Shown here: one piece after another, positions 40,693-51,983 of the stretch
Position numbering within the stretch: position 1 is the stretch's first letter
Layout: each line of letters begins with the position of its first letter
From: Gammaproteobacteria bacterium
GTDB lineage: Bacteria > Pseudomonadota > Gammaproteobacteria > SKWO01
Assembly (NCBI GenBank): GCA_007128895.1
Contig: SKWO01000016.1
Coordinates: 1-51,983 of the forward strand
DNA length: 51,983 bases
Direction: 5' to 3'
Position numbers and translations under genes: made by a program
Notes under the pieces: model-generated
Told to the model about the DNA's origin: nothing
What the model saw: only the letters and a program-made list of their open reading frames with translations
Database searches by the model: none

Positions 40693-43600
40693 TCATTCGG
40701 CCTGAACGGGCCGCCAGCGCTCGGCCACCCCCTCGTGCAGCGCCAGCAACGCCGGGATCACCACCAGCACCAGGGCAGTGGCGAAGGCGAGACCAAAGAC
40801 GATCGAGACCGCCATCGGGATCAGGAACTGCGCCTGCACCGAGGTCTCGAAGAGCAGTGGCGTCAGGCCGGCGATGGTGGTCATCGAAGTCAGCAACACC
40901 GCGCGCAACCGCTGACAGGCCGCCTCGATGATCGCTTCGCGCATCGCCAGCCCCTCCTCGCGCAGACTCTGGTAGAAACTGACCAGGATGATCGAGTTGT
41001 TGACCACGATGCCGGTCAGGCCGAACAGACCAAAGAGCGAAAGGACGGTCAGGTTGATGCCGAGTACCCAATGGCCAACCAGCGCCCCGAGCAGGCCGAA
41101 CGGGATGATCGCCATGACCACCAGCGGCCAGCCGTAGGAGCCGAAGACCCAGGCCAGGATGACGTAGATCATCACCAGCGCCAGCAGCAGGCCAAGGCGC
41201 ATGTCGGCCATCGTCTCGGCCTGGTCGGCCGCCCGCCCCTCATAGCTGTATTGAATGCCGTGCTGACGGGCCAGTTCAGGCAAGGTCGACTGACCCAGGG
41301 TTGCAAGGATCTGACCGGCGTTGTTCTGGCTGCGATCGACCTCACCGGAGACGTGGATCGCCAGCCGCCCCTCGGCATGGCGCAGGGTCTCGAAGCCCTG
41401 ACGCGGCACCAGTTCGGCCACGCTGGCCAACGGTACGTGGCTGCCGTCGGGCAGAATCACGGCGAAACGGTCCAGTGTGGCAATGCGGTGGCGCTCAGCC
41501 TCCGGCAACACCACACGCACCTCGATCTCGTCCAGGCCATCCTGGTAGATCTGGGCCAGGCGCCCGTCAAAGGCGGCGCGCAGTTGCCGCCCCAGACTGT
41601 CGACACTCAGCCCCAGCACCTCCCCTTCCGGTCGCAGCCGGTAGACCAGCTGCTCGCGCCCGAAGGGCATGTCGTCCTCGACGGCGTAGGTCCCGGGAAA
41701 GTCGTTGACTGCCTCGGTCAGCTCCAGTGCTGCCTGTTTCAGCCGCGCCGGATCGTTTCCGGTCAGCCGGATATCCAGATCTTGCCCGGGCGGCCCCATC
41801 ATACGGGCGCCGATGGTAAAGCTCTCCAGCCCAGGGGCCCGCTCTACCCGGCTCTCCCAGGCGCGAATGAAGGCGTTGTTGCTGACCCGGCGGCGGTCGG
41901 GCGAGACCAGCTCGACCAAGACCGAACCGAACTGATCGCCGATGCGTGCGCCACCGGGCTGGCTGGAGATGGCACTGCCGTATCGGGGCACCGCGGTGGC
42001 CACGGTCGCCTCGGCAAACTCGGCCTCGGTCTCACGCAGCGCCGTGTAGAGGTGGTCGACGAACGCCTCGACCCGCTCTGGTGGCGTGCCGGCAACGAAG
42101 CTGGCATTGGCATAAATGATCGTGCCATCCGGGGCCGGGAAGAAGGTAAAGCCGATGCGTCCGCCGGCCAGCAGACCGAAGGCGATCAGCAGCAGCGCCA
42201 GGGCACCACCGAGCGTCGCGCCACGATGGTCGACGGCCCAGGTCACGGCGGGCCGGAAGTGGTGCTCGCGCAGACGATCAAAGGCAGTATCAAAACGCTG
42301 CCGGAAACGGCTGGGCTGATGGTCATCCATGTTGTGCAGCGTCTTGCGCAGCTGCGCCGGCAGGATCAGGAAGGTAATCACCAGCGTGGCCAGGATCACG
42401 CAAACCACCACCAGCGGGATGTCGAAGAGAATCTGGCCAAAGATGCCACCGACCAGCATCAGCGGCAGAAAGGCGGCCACCGTGGTCAGCGATGACGAGA
42501 TGACCGGTGCCAACATGCGCCGCGCAGCCCGCTCGGCCGACTCCAGCGTCGAGATGCCGCGCTGATGCAGGGTGTAGGCATGTTCACTGACCACGATCGA
42601 GTTGTCGACAATGATCCCAAGCGCCATGATCAGGCCGAACAGGCTGATCATGTTGATCGAGCCGCCCGTGGCCCAGAGCACCGCCAGCGCGGTGGTAAAG
42701 GCGACCGGAATGGCCAGCGCGACCCGCCCGGCCAGCCGTCCGCTGAGAAAGAGAAAGAGGATCAGCAGCACCAACAGCAGGCCGCCAGCGCCGTTCTTGA
42801 GCAGCAGCTGGATGCGTTCGGCGATCAGCTCCCAAGTCTGGTCGTAGAGGTGCAACTCAACCCCTTCGGGAAGGCTGCCCTGCGTCTCGTTGAACCAGTC
42901 GTGCAGCACCCGCGAGGCGGCCAGTGCGTCGGTCCCTTCGGCACGCTGCAAGACCAGCTCCACAGCCGGCCGACCATCCAGCTTGAGCTGCGCCTGCTGG
43001 CTGCGAGGACGACGTTCAAGGGTGGCGATATCGCCCAGCGTCGTGCGTCCGAGCGCTCCCTCACGGTTCAACCGCAGTTCGGCAAAGCCCAGCTCGCTGC
43101 GCCGCTGCTCCAGGCTGCGCAGCTGGCGCGCACCGTCGTCGCGGCCGGCCGTGCCGGCCGGCAGGTCGAGACTGCTGCGTGCGACCTGGTCGGCGATCTG
43201 GTCCAGGGTCATACCGAGCTCAAGCTGGCGCGCCATCGGCACCTGGATAGCCAACTCCTCACGCGGCAAGCCGTTGATGTCGATCCGGGCAATCCCCCGT
43301 TCGAGTAGATCTTGTTCAATCTCATGAATCAACGGACGCAGCTCGCGCAGATCGGTCGGCCCGGTGACCAGCAGACGGGCGATGTCCTCGTAGCGAATGA
43401 TCCGAGTCACCACCGGCGCTTCGGCACTCTCCGGCAGATTGCGCTGCTGCGAGACGATGTCCTTGACCTGATCAAGCGCCAACCCCATGTCGCTGCCCGA
43501 CTGGAACTCAAGGGTGATCGCCGAGACCCCGATCGCCGAGGTCGAGGTCATCGACCTCAGGTTGTCGACACTGCGCAGCTCCCGCTCGAGCGGGATGGTA

Positions 43601-43800
43601 ATACCGGTCTGCACATCTTCGGCCGACGCCCCGGTCCAGACCACGCGCACCGAGACGAAATCGAGGTCGAACGAGGGCAGAAACTGGGTATTGAGCTTGT
43701 TCAGGGCGTAGAGGCCAGCCAGCAGCATCAACACCATGAGCAGGTTGGCCGCCACCGGGTGGCGGGCGAAGCGTTCGATCATGCCATGGGCCAGCTGCAT
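40693..43800 (-). CDS. RND efflux transporter permease (AcrB/HAE-like)
   Basis: 1035 aa; HPVAANLLMVLMLLAGLYALNKLNTQFLPSFDLDFVSVRVVWTGASAEDVQTGITIPLERELRSVDNL; FGLIMALGIIVDNSIVV; FGLTGIVVNNSIILV. Confidence 0.95.
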   Translation of the reverse strand: MQLAHGMIERFARHPVAANLLMVLMLLAGLYALNKLNTQFLPSFDLDFVSVRVVWTGASAEDVQTGITIPLERELRSVDNLRSMTSTSAIGVSAITLEFQSGSDMGLALDQVKDIVSQQRNLPESAEAPVVTRIIRYEDIARLLVTGPTDLRELRPLIHEIEQDLLERGIARIDINGLPREELAIQVPMARQLELGMTLDQIADQVARSSLDLPAGTAGRDDGARQLRSLEQRRSELGFAELRLNREGALGRTTLGDIATLERRPRSQQAQLKLDGRPAVELVLQRAEGTDALAASRVLHDWFNETQGSLPEGVELHLYDQTWELIAERIQLLLKNGAGGLLLVLLILFLFLSGRLAGRVALAIPVAFTTALAVLWATGGSINMISLFGLIMALGIIVDNSIVVSEHAYTLHQRGISTLESAERAARRMLAPVISSSLTTVAAFLPLMLVGGIFGQILFDIPLVVVCVILATLVITFLILPAQLRKTLHNMDDHQPSRFRQRFDTAFDRLREHHFRPAVTWAVDHRGATLGGALALLLIAFGLLAGGRIGFTFFPAPDGTIIYANASFVAGTPPERVEAFVDHLYTALRETEAEFAEATVATAVPRYGSAISSQPGGARIGDQFGSVLVELVSPDRRRVSNNAFIRAWESRVERAPGLESFTIGARMMGPPGQDLDIRLTGNDPARLKQAALELTEAVNDFPGTYAVEDDMPFGREQLVYRLRPEGEVLGLSVDSLGRQLRAAFDGRLAQIYQDGLDEIEVRVVLPEAERHRIATLDRFAVILPDGSHVPLASVAELVPRQGFETLRHAEGRLAIHVSGEVDRSQNNAGQILATLGQSTLPELARQHGIQYSYEGRAADQAETMADMRLGLLLALVMIYVILAWVFGSYGWPLVVMAIIPFGLLGALVGHWVLGINLTVLSLFGLFGLTGIVVNNSIILVSFYQSLREEGLAMREAIIEAACQRLRAVLLTSMTTIAGLTPLLFETSVQAQFLIPMAVSIVFGLAFATALVLVVIPALLALHEGVAERWRPVQAE

Positions 43801-43806
43801 CCCCGC

Positions 43807-45009
43807 TTACTCGCCGGCCACAGCGACGCGCAGACCGTCCATCGCATTGGGCAGCCGGGTCACGATGATGGCATCACCGGCCTGCAGCGCCGGAGCACGC
43901 ACCAAAATGCGCGTGCGCGTGCCGTCGTCATGCTCCCCTACCCGCTCCACCGTCATGGCGCGCATGCGCCCCTCACGGTAGAGATAGATTCGGTCACTGC
44001 CGTAGATCGCCTCGTGCGGCAAGGCCACCACACCGGCCTGCGGCGGCAGCGAGAGACGCACTTCGACAAAACGCCCCAGCAGCAGCCCTCCCGCCTCGCC
44101 ATCCAGCCGGGCCAGTGCCTCGACCACGGCCCCCCCGGCCTGACTGCGACCGGCCAGGGTATAGAGGGTCAGCGGTACGGAGCGCCCATCAAGCAGTGCC
44201 TCCCCGGCCAATGTCCCATTCGCGTCGAGTCCGTCGCGCACACGCTCCAGCTGCGGGATCGGCAGCCGTAGCCGGACCTCCAGCGCTTCGGTATCGTAGA
44301 GTTCGAGCAGCCGCTCGCCGACACGCACCCGGTCACCCGGGGCTACTGTGATCGAGGCCACCCGTCCCGCGAAGGGGGCCCGTACCTCGGTCCGTTCCAG
44401 ATCGAGCGCGGCCTGGTCGCGCTGTGCTTCGAGCTGGGCCAGCCGGTAGGGGTGGTCGTCGATGTTCAGTCGGCGCTGCTCATAGGCCAGTTGCTGCTGT
44501 TCCCAACTGCGCTGGGCCTCGTCAAGCAGCGCGTCGGAGACCGCCTGGCGCTCGCTCAACCGCTCCAACCGCTCCAGATTGCGCCGTGCCAGTTCGAGCA
44601 GCTCAGTCTCACGCTGCAGCGCCTGCCGATCATTGGCATGACGACGCTGCTCACTCGCCACCTGCGCCTCGCGCTGCTGCAACAGTAGCCGTGCCTCGCG
44701 CTCATCCAGCTGCACCAGGCGCTGCCCGGCCGCCACCTGCTCGCCATCCCGCACCGGTACTTCGATGACATCGGCCGTCACCGCACTGGTCAACAGCGCC
44801 GCACGCGGACTGACGATCTCACCGTAGAGATGGAGGGTCGGCGACAGCGTCTGCCGCTCGGCCGCCACTGTCTCGACGGTCCAGACCCGCTCACGCGCCT
44901 CGGTCGGCGGCTGTTGCGGCCGCGTGGCCACCAGCAGCACGAGGGCGGCCACCCCGACCAACACCAGCAGAAGCGGTAGCCATTTGCGTATCAGTGACAT
45001 GGGTATCAT
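43807..45009 (-). CDS. RND efflux periplasmic adaptor (membrane fusion) subunit
   Basis: Single N-terminal TM; ALLTSAVTADVIEVPVRDGEQVAAGQRLVQLDEREARLLLQQREAQV...RTEVRAPFAGRVASITVAPGDRVRVGERLLELYD. Confidence 0.92.
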   Translation of the reverse strand: MIPMSLIRKWLPLLLVLVGVAALVLLVATRPQQPPTEARERVWTVETVAAERQTLSPTLHLYGEIVSPRAALLTSAVTADVIEVPVRDGEQVAAGQRLVQLDEREARLLLQQREAQVASEQRRHANDRQALQRETELLELARRNLERLERLSERQAVSDALLDEAQRSWEQQQLAYEQRRLNIDDHPYRLAQLEAQRDQAALDLERTEVRAPFAGRVASITVAPGDRVRVGERLLELYDTEALEVRLRLPIPQLERVRDGLDANGTLAGEALLDGRSVPLTLYTLAGRSQAGGAVVEALARLDGEAGGLLLGRFVEVRLSLPPQAGVVALPHEAIYGSDRIYLYREGRMRAMTVERVGEHDDGTRTRILVRAPALQAGDAIIVTRLPNAMDGLRVAVAGE

Positions 45010-45067
45010 CTCTAAGGTCTGTAATGGACTATTGACTCAGTTCTGTGCAGTGGGTTCCAGAGACAAC

Positions 45068-45889
45068 TCAGAAGCGCCGCTCCAGCCCCACCTGGTGGAC
45101 GATGGTGGCGGCTATCTCCTCCACCGACATCTCGGTGGTGTCCAGGAAAGGGATGCGCTCCTTGCGGTAGAGCATCTCGACCTGGCTGATTTCGAAGCGA
45201 CACTGCTGCAGGGTGGCATAGCGGCTGCCGGGCAGCCGCTCGCTGCGGATGTGGCTGAGCCGCTCCGGGTCGATGGTCAGGCCGAAGAGGCGGTCGCGGT
45301 AATCCCGCAGTCGCGGCGGCAAGCGGGTCGTCTCCAGGTCATCGTCGGTAAAGGGGTAGTTGGCCGCGTGGATACCGTACTGCAGCCCCAGATAGAGGCA
45401 GGCGGGCGTCTTGCCGGTGCGTGAGACACCGACCAGGATCAGCTCGGCGCGGTCGTAATGGCGTGTCGTGGCGCCGTCATCGTTGTCCAGCGCAAAATGA
45501 ACCGCATTGATACGGCTGACGTAGCGCGCCGGGTCGGAGACGCCGTGGGTCGTTCCGACCGCGCCCGACGGCGCCATCTCCAACTCACCGGCCAGATAGT
45601 CGATGAAGGCATCGAAGAAGTCGACGAAGATCGCCGTATCGCGCACCGAGGCGACGATCTCGCGCAGTCGCGCATTGATCATCGTACTGAAGACGATCGG
45701 ACGCTCACCGCTGCGCCGGGCCTCCTCGCGAATCCGCGCCACCGCCGCGTGTGCCTGGGCCTCACTGGCGATGAACGGCAAGGCAATCCGCTGCACCTGG
45801 AGCCCGCTGAACTGGCCGAGCAGTGCACGGCCGAGCAGTTCGGCGGTAATGCCGGTACGATCGGAGAGATGGAAGACAGGGCGCAGCAT
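45068..45889 (-). CDS. ppsR: Phosphoenolpyruvate synthase regulatory protein (kinase/pyrophosphorylase, DUF299)
   Basis: VFHLSDRTGITAELLGRALLGQF, LILVGVSRTGKTPACLYLGLQYGIHAANYPFTDDDL; divergent from ppsA. Confidence 0.95.
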   Translation of the reverse strand: MLRPVFHLSDRTGITAELLGRALLGQFSGLQVQRIALPFIASEAQAHAAVARIREEARRSGERPIVFSTMINARLREIVASVRDTAIFVDFFDAFIDYLAGELEMAPSGAVGTTHGVSDPARYVSRINAVHFALDNDDGATTRHYDRAELILVGVSRTGKTPACLYLGLQYGIHAANYPFTDDDLETTRLPPRLRDYRDRLFGLTIDPERLSHIRSERLPGSRYATLQQCRFEISQVEMLYRKERIPFLDTTEMSVEEIAATIVHQVGLERRF

Positions 45890-46016
45890 GGGTAGAGCTT
45901 TCCGGAATCACCTGCTAGAGTTGATGGACAAGCACGGTCTCGTTCTACGGTAACACTGTTGCCCGACACTCGGAAGCGGCACCGTACCACTCTTCTCTGA
46001 TCTCAAGGAGCGTCCC

Positions 46017-48392
<2,376 letters not shown>

Positions 48393-48395
48393 ACG

Positions 48396-48827
48396 ATGAT
48401 CGACCTGCTGCACAACGGCATCCTGCTCGTCTTCTACCTGCTCAGCCTGATCGGCATTGCAGTGGTACTCTGGGGTGTCACCGAGGCCACCGCACGCTTT
48501 CTGCGGCTGAAGTTCCATCCAGAGCAGGTCCATCACCACACCATCGCCGAGACCGCGCGCATCCGCGAGCGGCTCGGTGCTCACCTGCTGCTCGGTCTCG
48601 ATATCTTCATCGCGGCTGACGTCATCAAGTCGGTGGCTGCGCCCAACTGGGAGAACATCGGCATGCTCGGCGCGATTGTCGTGATCCGTATCGTGATGAG
48701 CTACTTTCTAGAGAAGGAGATCGAGAAGGCGCACACGGCCGCCCAGTATGGGCGCCGTGCCGATGACAAGCCGCTGACACCCGAGCAGAAGGCTGCCAGA
48801 GAGGCAGACAGACAGGGTGACTTATAG
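48396..48827 (+). CDS. DUF1622 family membrane protein
   Basis: RERLGAHLLLGLDIFIAADVIKSVAAPNWENIGMLGAIVVIRIVMSYFLEKEIE motif. Confidence 0.88.
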   Translation: MIDLLHNGILLVFYLLSLIGIAVVLWGVTEATARFLRLKFHPEQVHHHTIAETARIRERLGAHLLLGLDIFIAADVIKSVAAPNWENIGMLGAIVVIRIVMSYFLEKEIEKAHTAAQYGRRADDKPLTPEQKAAREADRQGDL

Positions 48828-49445
48828 CGGGCCGTTGCGGTAATGGACCAGCTTCCAGTAGCCGAAGAGGTTGGTGTTGATCACCTGCAGACGGCGAAAG
48901 TCATCGTACTCGGGCAGGCTGTCCAGCTCCATGTCGGGGCGAAAACCGAGGGTACGTGAGAGCGGTCGCAGCAGGTCTTCAAAACGGCGCAGGACCGGAT
49001 GCTTCGAGGCGAAGTGGTTGATGATGATGATCTCTCCGCCCGGGCGGCAGACACGGCGCATCTCATTGATCAGGCGGTCCGGATTGGGCACCACCGAAGC
49101 GACGTACATCGCCACGACCGTGTCGTAGGCACCGCTCTCCAGCTCCATCTGCTCGGCGTCCATCTCCAGCAGCCCTTCGACGTGGTCGAGACCCTGCCGC
49201 TCGACCCGTTTGCGCGCCTTCTCCAGCATCTCCGGCGAGATATCGATGCCGGTGACCTGGCTGTCCGGGCGATAGAACGGCAGCGACAAGCCGGTGCCGA
49301 CGCCTACCTCGAGAATTCGCTGCTTCGGTGCCGGATTGGCCAGTTCCACAGCCAGCTTGCGCCCTTGGTGGAAGATCGGACCAAAAACGACGTCGTAGTG
49401 GCCCGCGTAGCGGCGGTAGGTATTCTGGATGGACGGGATATCCAA
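48822..49445 (-). CDS. Class I SAM methyltransferase, PmtA (phosphatidylethanolamine N-methyltransferase)-like
   Basis: YRRYAGHYDVVFGPIFHQGRKLAVE, ILEVGVGTGLSLPFYRPDSQVTGIDISPEMLEKARKR. Confidence 0.82.
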   Translation of the reverse strand: MDIPSIQNTYRRYAGHYDVVFGPIFHQGRKLAVELANPAPKQRILEVGVGTGLSLPFYRPDSQVTGIDISPEMLEKARKRVERQGLDHVEGLLEMDAEQMELESGAYDTVVAMYVASVVPNPDRLINEMRRVCRPGGEIIIINHFASKHPVLRRFEDLLRPLSRTLGFRPDMELDSLPEYDDFRRLQVINTNLFGYWKLVHYRNGPL

Positions 49446-49468
49446 TGCTGCCTCCTTACTGTCGGCGG

Positions 49469-51106
49469 TCAGACCCTGAAGCGACCGGCGACCGCGTTCA
49501 GCTCCTCGGCCAGCCGTGCCAGCTCCTGGCTCGCCCCCATGGTCTGCTCGGAGGCGGTCGCATTCTGCTCGGCGATCTGACTGATATTGGTAATATTGCG
49601 GTTGATCTCTTCGGCCACGGCGCTCTGCTCCTCCGAGGCACTGGCGATCTGGGTATTCATGTCATTGATGTTGGAGACCGCCTCGGTAATGGCGTCAAGG
49701 GCACCCCCCGCTTCGGCGGCCTGGGTAACGCTGCTGCCGGCACGCTGGCTGCTAGCGTTCATCACCTCGACGGCCTGATTGGCGCCATCCTGCAACTGCT
49801 CGATCATCTGCTGGATCTCACGGGTCGACTCGTGGGTGCGGGTTGCCAAGGTGCGCACCTCATCCGCAACCACGGCAAAGCCGCGCCCCTGCTCACCGGC
49901 ACGCGCGGCCTCGATCGCCGCATTCAGGGCCAGCAGGTTGGTCTGCTCGGCGATGTCGCGAATCACCTCGAGCACCTTGTTGATCTCCTGGGTATTTTCG
50001 TGCAGGTGCGAGATCACCTCCGCGGCACGTCCGACCTCATTGGCGAGCGACTCGATCGTGTCGATGGTACGCGACACCACGGCTTTGCCTGCTGCCGCCT
50101 GATCGGAGGCGTTGTGGGCCGCCTCGGCGGCACCCTGGGTATTGCGCGCCACTTCCTGCACCGTGGCCGACATCTCGTGCATCGCCGTAGCGACTTGATC
50201 AGTCTCCTGCTGCTGACGACGCACCCCGGCATCCGATTCGCGCGTCACCGCCGAGAGCTCCTCGGCCGCAGAAGCGACACGAGAGATGGAGCCGTTGACC
50301 TCGCGCACCAACTGACCGATGCGCTGCGACATATCGTTGAAGGCGCTGGTGGCCAGACCGATCTCATCGGCATGGTGGATGCGCAGCGGCGCACCGGTAA
50401 AATCCCCTTCGGCCATCTGCGCCGCACGTTCGGTGAGCTCGGCCATCGGACGGGTGATCGAACGCACGATCAGCGTGGCCAATGCCAAGCTGAGCAGAAC
50501 GACCAGCAGGGTCACCAGCAGCTGGATCACGGTCGCCCGATTGGCCAGCAGTCGGCTGGAGGCAATCACCTGATCGCGCTCGACGCCCAGCGCCGTCTTC
50601 AGTGCATCCAGATGGCGCCGCACATCGGCCAGGTGGCTCAATGTCTGGTTACGGTAGATATCTACTGCCGCTTCGCGCTGATCATCACGCACCAGCTGCA
50701 CGATGCGTGTGGCCGAACCGTGCAACTGGCGGTGCGGCTCCTCGATCGCATCGAAAGCGCTGCGAAAGGCCGGAGAAGCGCGACGGTAGGCAGGGCTGTC
50801 ACGGAAGGCGTAGTACCACTGACCAAAGTCACATTGGGTGTAGTCGAGCTGACCACCGAAGGCGACCATCAGGATGAAACTGTTGGCCAGCTGGTTGGTC
50901 CAGTCGAGGTGATCGACCTCCTTCTCGACCTGATAGACCGCCAGCTCCATGATTTCAGCGATCTCTTCCTGAGCCGTCGCCATGGCGCGCATCGAGTTGA
51001 CCGCCACCAGCGCCATCACGATCGCCAGCACAATCACCACGGCAAAACTGCCGGCCAGCTTGAAGCCCAGCCCCAACCCCTTGCCCTTTCTCGCACTGTT
51101 CGACAT
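49469..51106 (-). CDS. Methyl-accepting chemotaxis protein with CZB-like motif in the N-terminal sensor region
   Basis: Hairpin tip motif [42 protein letters not shown]-like [11 protein letters not shown]...[17 protein letters not shown]...[10 protein letters not shown]. Start at [21 protein letters not shown]. Confidence 0.9.
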   Translation of the reverse strand: MSNSARKGKGLGLGFKLAGSFAVVIVLAIVMALVAVNSMRAMATAQEEIAEIMELAVYQVEKEVDHLDWTNQLANSFILMVAFGGQLDYTQCDFGQWYYAFRDSPAYRRASPAFRSAFDAIEEPHRQLHGSATRIVQLVRDDQREAAVDIYRNQTLSHLADVRRHLDALKTALGVERDQVIASSRLLANRATVIQLLVTLLVVLLSLALATLIVRSITRPMAELTERAAQMAEGDFTGAPLRIHHADEIGLATSAFNDMSQRIGQLVREVNGSISRVASAAEELSAVTRESDAGVRRQQQETDQVATAMHEMSATVQEVARNTQGAAEAAHNASDQAAAGKAVVSRTIDTIESLANEVGRAAEVISHLHENTQEINKVLEVIRDIAEQTNLLALNAAIEAARAGEQGRGFAVVADEVRTLATRTHESTREIQQMIEQLQDGANQAVEVMNASSQRAGSSVTQAAEAGGALDAITEAVSNINDMNTQIASASEEQSAVAEEINRNITNISQIAEQNATASEQTMGASQELARLAEELNAVAGRFRV

Positions 51107-51303
51107 TATCCAATCCCTGTGTGCAATGTCCTCACGGACTCCATTATTGTTGTCCGTCCATATTGCCACATCAGCCCGGCACTTGTCACCGCAAACACGC
51201 AGCCAAGCGCTTGTTCAACTGTTGTTAAACCCCGATTTGAACCATGCCTACGGGTCGGGTATGATCGACTGGTCAGAATCGGCCGGCAGCGCCAGGGGGG
51301 CAT

Positions 51304-51822
51304 GTGAAAAACCGCATCACACCGACGCAGACCGAGCGTGTCATGCGCGAGAACGACTTTATCGTCTCCAAGACCGACCCCACCGGCCGCATCACCTACG
51401 GCAACCGCATCTTCATCGAGTTCTCCGGCTACACCGAAGAGGAGCTGCTCGGCACCCAGCACAACATCATTCGCCACCCGGACATGCCGCGCGCCGTCTT
51501 CAAACTGCTCTGGGACACCCTCAAGCAGGAGCAGGAGATCTGCGCCTACGTCAAGAACATGGCCAGGGACGGCAGCTACTACTGGGTCTTCGCCAACGTC
51601 ACCCCATCCTACGACACCCAAGGCAACGTGATCGGCTACTACTCGGTGCGACGCAAGCCGCGTGAGGAGGCGCTCAAGGTCGTCGACGGTCTCTACCGCC
51701 AGATGCGCGAGCTCGAGCTGAACAACGACCCCAATACCGGCCTGGAGCGCTCGACCCGGCTGCTCACCGACCTGCTGACCCAGCACAAGACGACCTATGA
51801 ACAGTTTATTCTCTCTCTTTGA
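51304..51822 (+). CDS. Stand-alone PAS domain protein, Aer-like
   Basis: SKTDPTGRITYGNRIFIEFSGYTEEELLGTQHNIIRHPDMPRAVFKLLWDTLKQEQEICAYVKNMARDGSYYWVFANVTP. Confidence 0.9.
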   Translation: MKNRITPTQTERVMRENDFIVSKTDPTGRITYGNRIFIEFSGYTEEELLGTQHNIIRHPDMPRAVFKLLWDTLKQEQEICAYVKNMARDGSYYWVFANVTPSYDTQGNVIGYYSVRRKPREEALKVVDGLYRQMRELELNNDPNTGLERSTRLLTDLLTQHKTTYEQFILSL

Positions 51823-51983
51823 CACTCTGTCATTGGAGTTTCGCATCCGGGCGATCGCCTATATCTACAACATCCTGTTGTGGGTCACGGTGATCTTCTC
51901 CTACTTCTACTTTCAGATCTTCCACCCGGTCTTTCTGCTCTTTATCGGCGTCGGTCTGGCCTACGGCATCTTCGCCCACATCG
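51797..51983 (+). CDS. Membrane protein, partial (truncated by window end); possible partner of the Aer-like PAS protein
   Basis: ATG at 51797 overlaps the PAS stop; MNSLFSLFDTLSLEFRIRAIAYIYNILLWVTVIFSYFYFQIFHPVFLLFIGVGLAYGIFAHI, open to window end. Confidence 0.6.
   Translation, partial: MNSLFSLFDTLSLEFRIRAIAYIYNILLWVTVIFSYFYFQIFHPVFLLFIGVGLAYGIFAHI

Noticed and set aside
40540-42495. 651-aa plus-strand ORF
   Set aside because: Antisense to the RND permease; Q/R/G/D-rich sequence without domain signal, whereas the minus strand has a full RND protein.
49328-51307. 659-aa plus-strand ORF
   Set aside because: Antisense to PmtA-like and MCP genes; no recognisable motif.

Overview
This 52 kb, high-GC window looks like ordinary chromosomal core and housekeeping sequence from a gammaproteobacterium, probably a sulfur-metabolising lineage (inference from gene content). 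I found no CRISPR array, prophage, transposase, rRNA or tRNA. Main blocks, left to right: nnrS and a divergent pirin gene with a perfect FNR/DNR-type palindrome between them; an orphan peptide-type SBP; sdhCDAB-sdhE-ygfX with a divergent ygfZ; an HDOD gene; prfB-lysS with the canonical RF2 +1 frameshift site; an MFS gene broken by a 10-bp tandem duplication; a cysteine-less DsrC/TusE-like gene; mltC; an acetate module (DUF294 paralog A, DUF4212, SSS symporter, DUF294 paralog B, 3'-5' exonuclease, acs); a FIST protein plus soluble hybrid kinase resembling NosP/NahK; a PQQ-type sugar dehydrogenase; ycgN; an unusual two-domain TlpA fusion; thrS-infC-rpmI-rplT-pheS-pheT-ihfA-merR, with infC apparently starting at AUC; selO and an ETHE1-type persulfide dioxygenase; an orphan ParA-like ATPase; an RND efflux pair; ppsR/ppsA; a PmtA-like methyltransferase; an MCP with a CZB-like motif near its N-terminus; and an Aer-like PAS protein followed by an ORF cut by the window edge. 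The best candidate for a poorly understood system is the acetate module with two cNMP/CBS/DUF294 nucleotidyltransferase-like proteins and an exonuclease translationally coupled to one of them. Product names come from recognising family motifs by eye; no database search was run.
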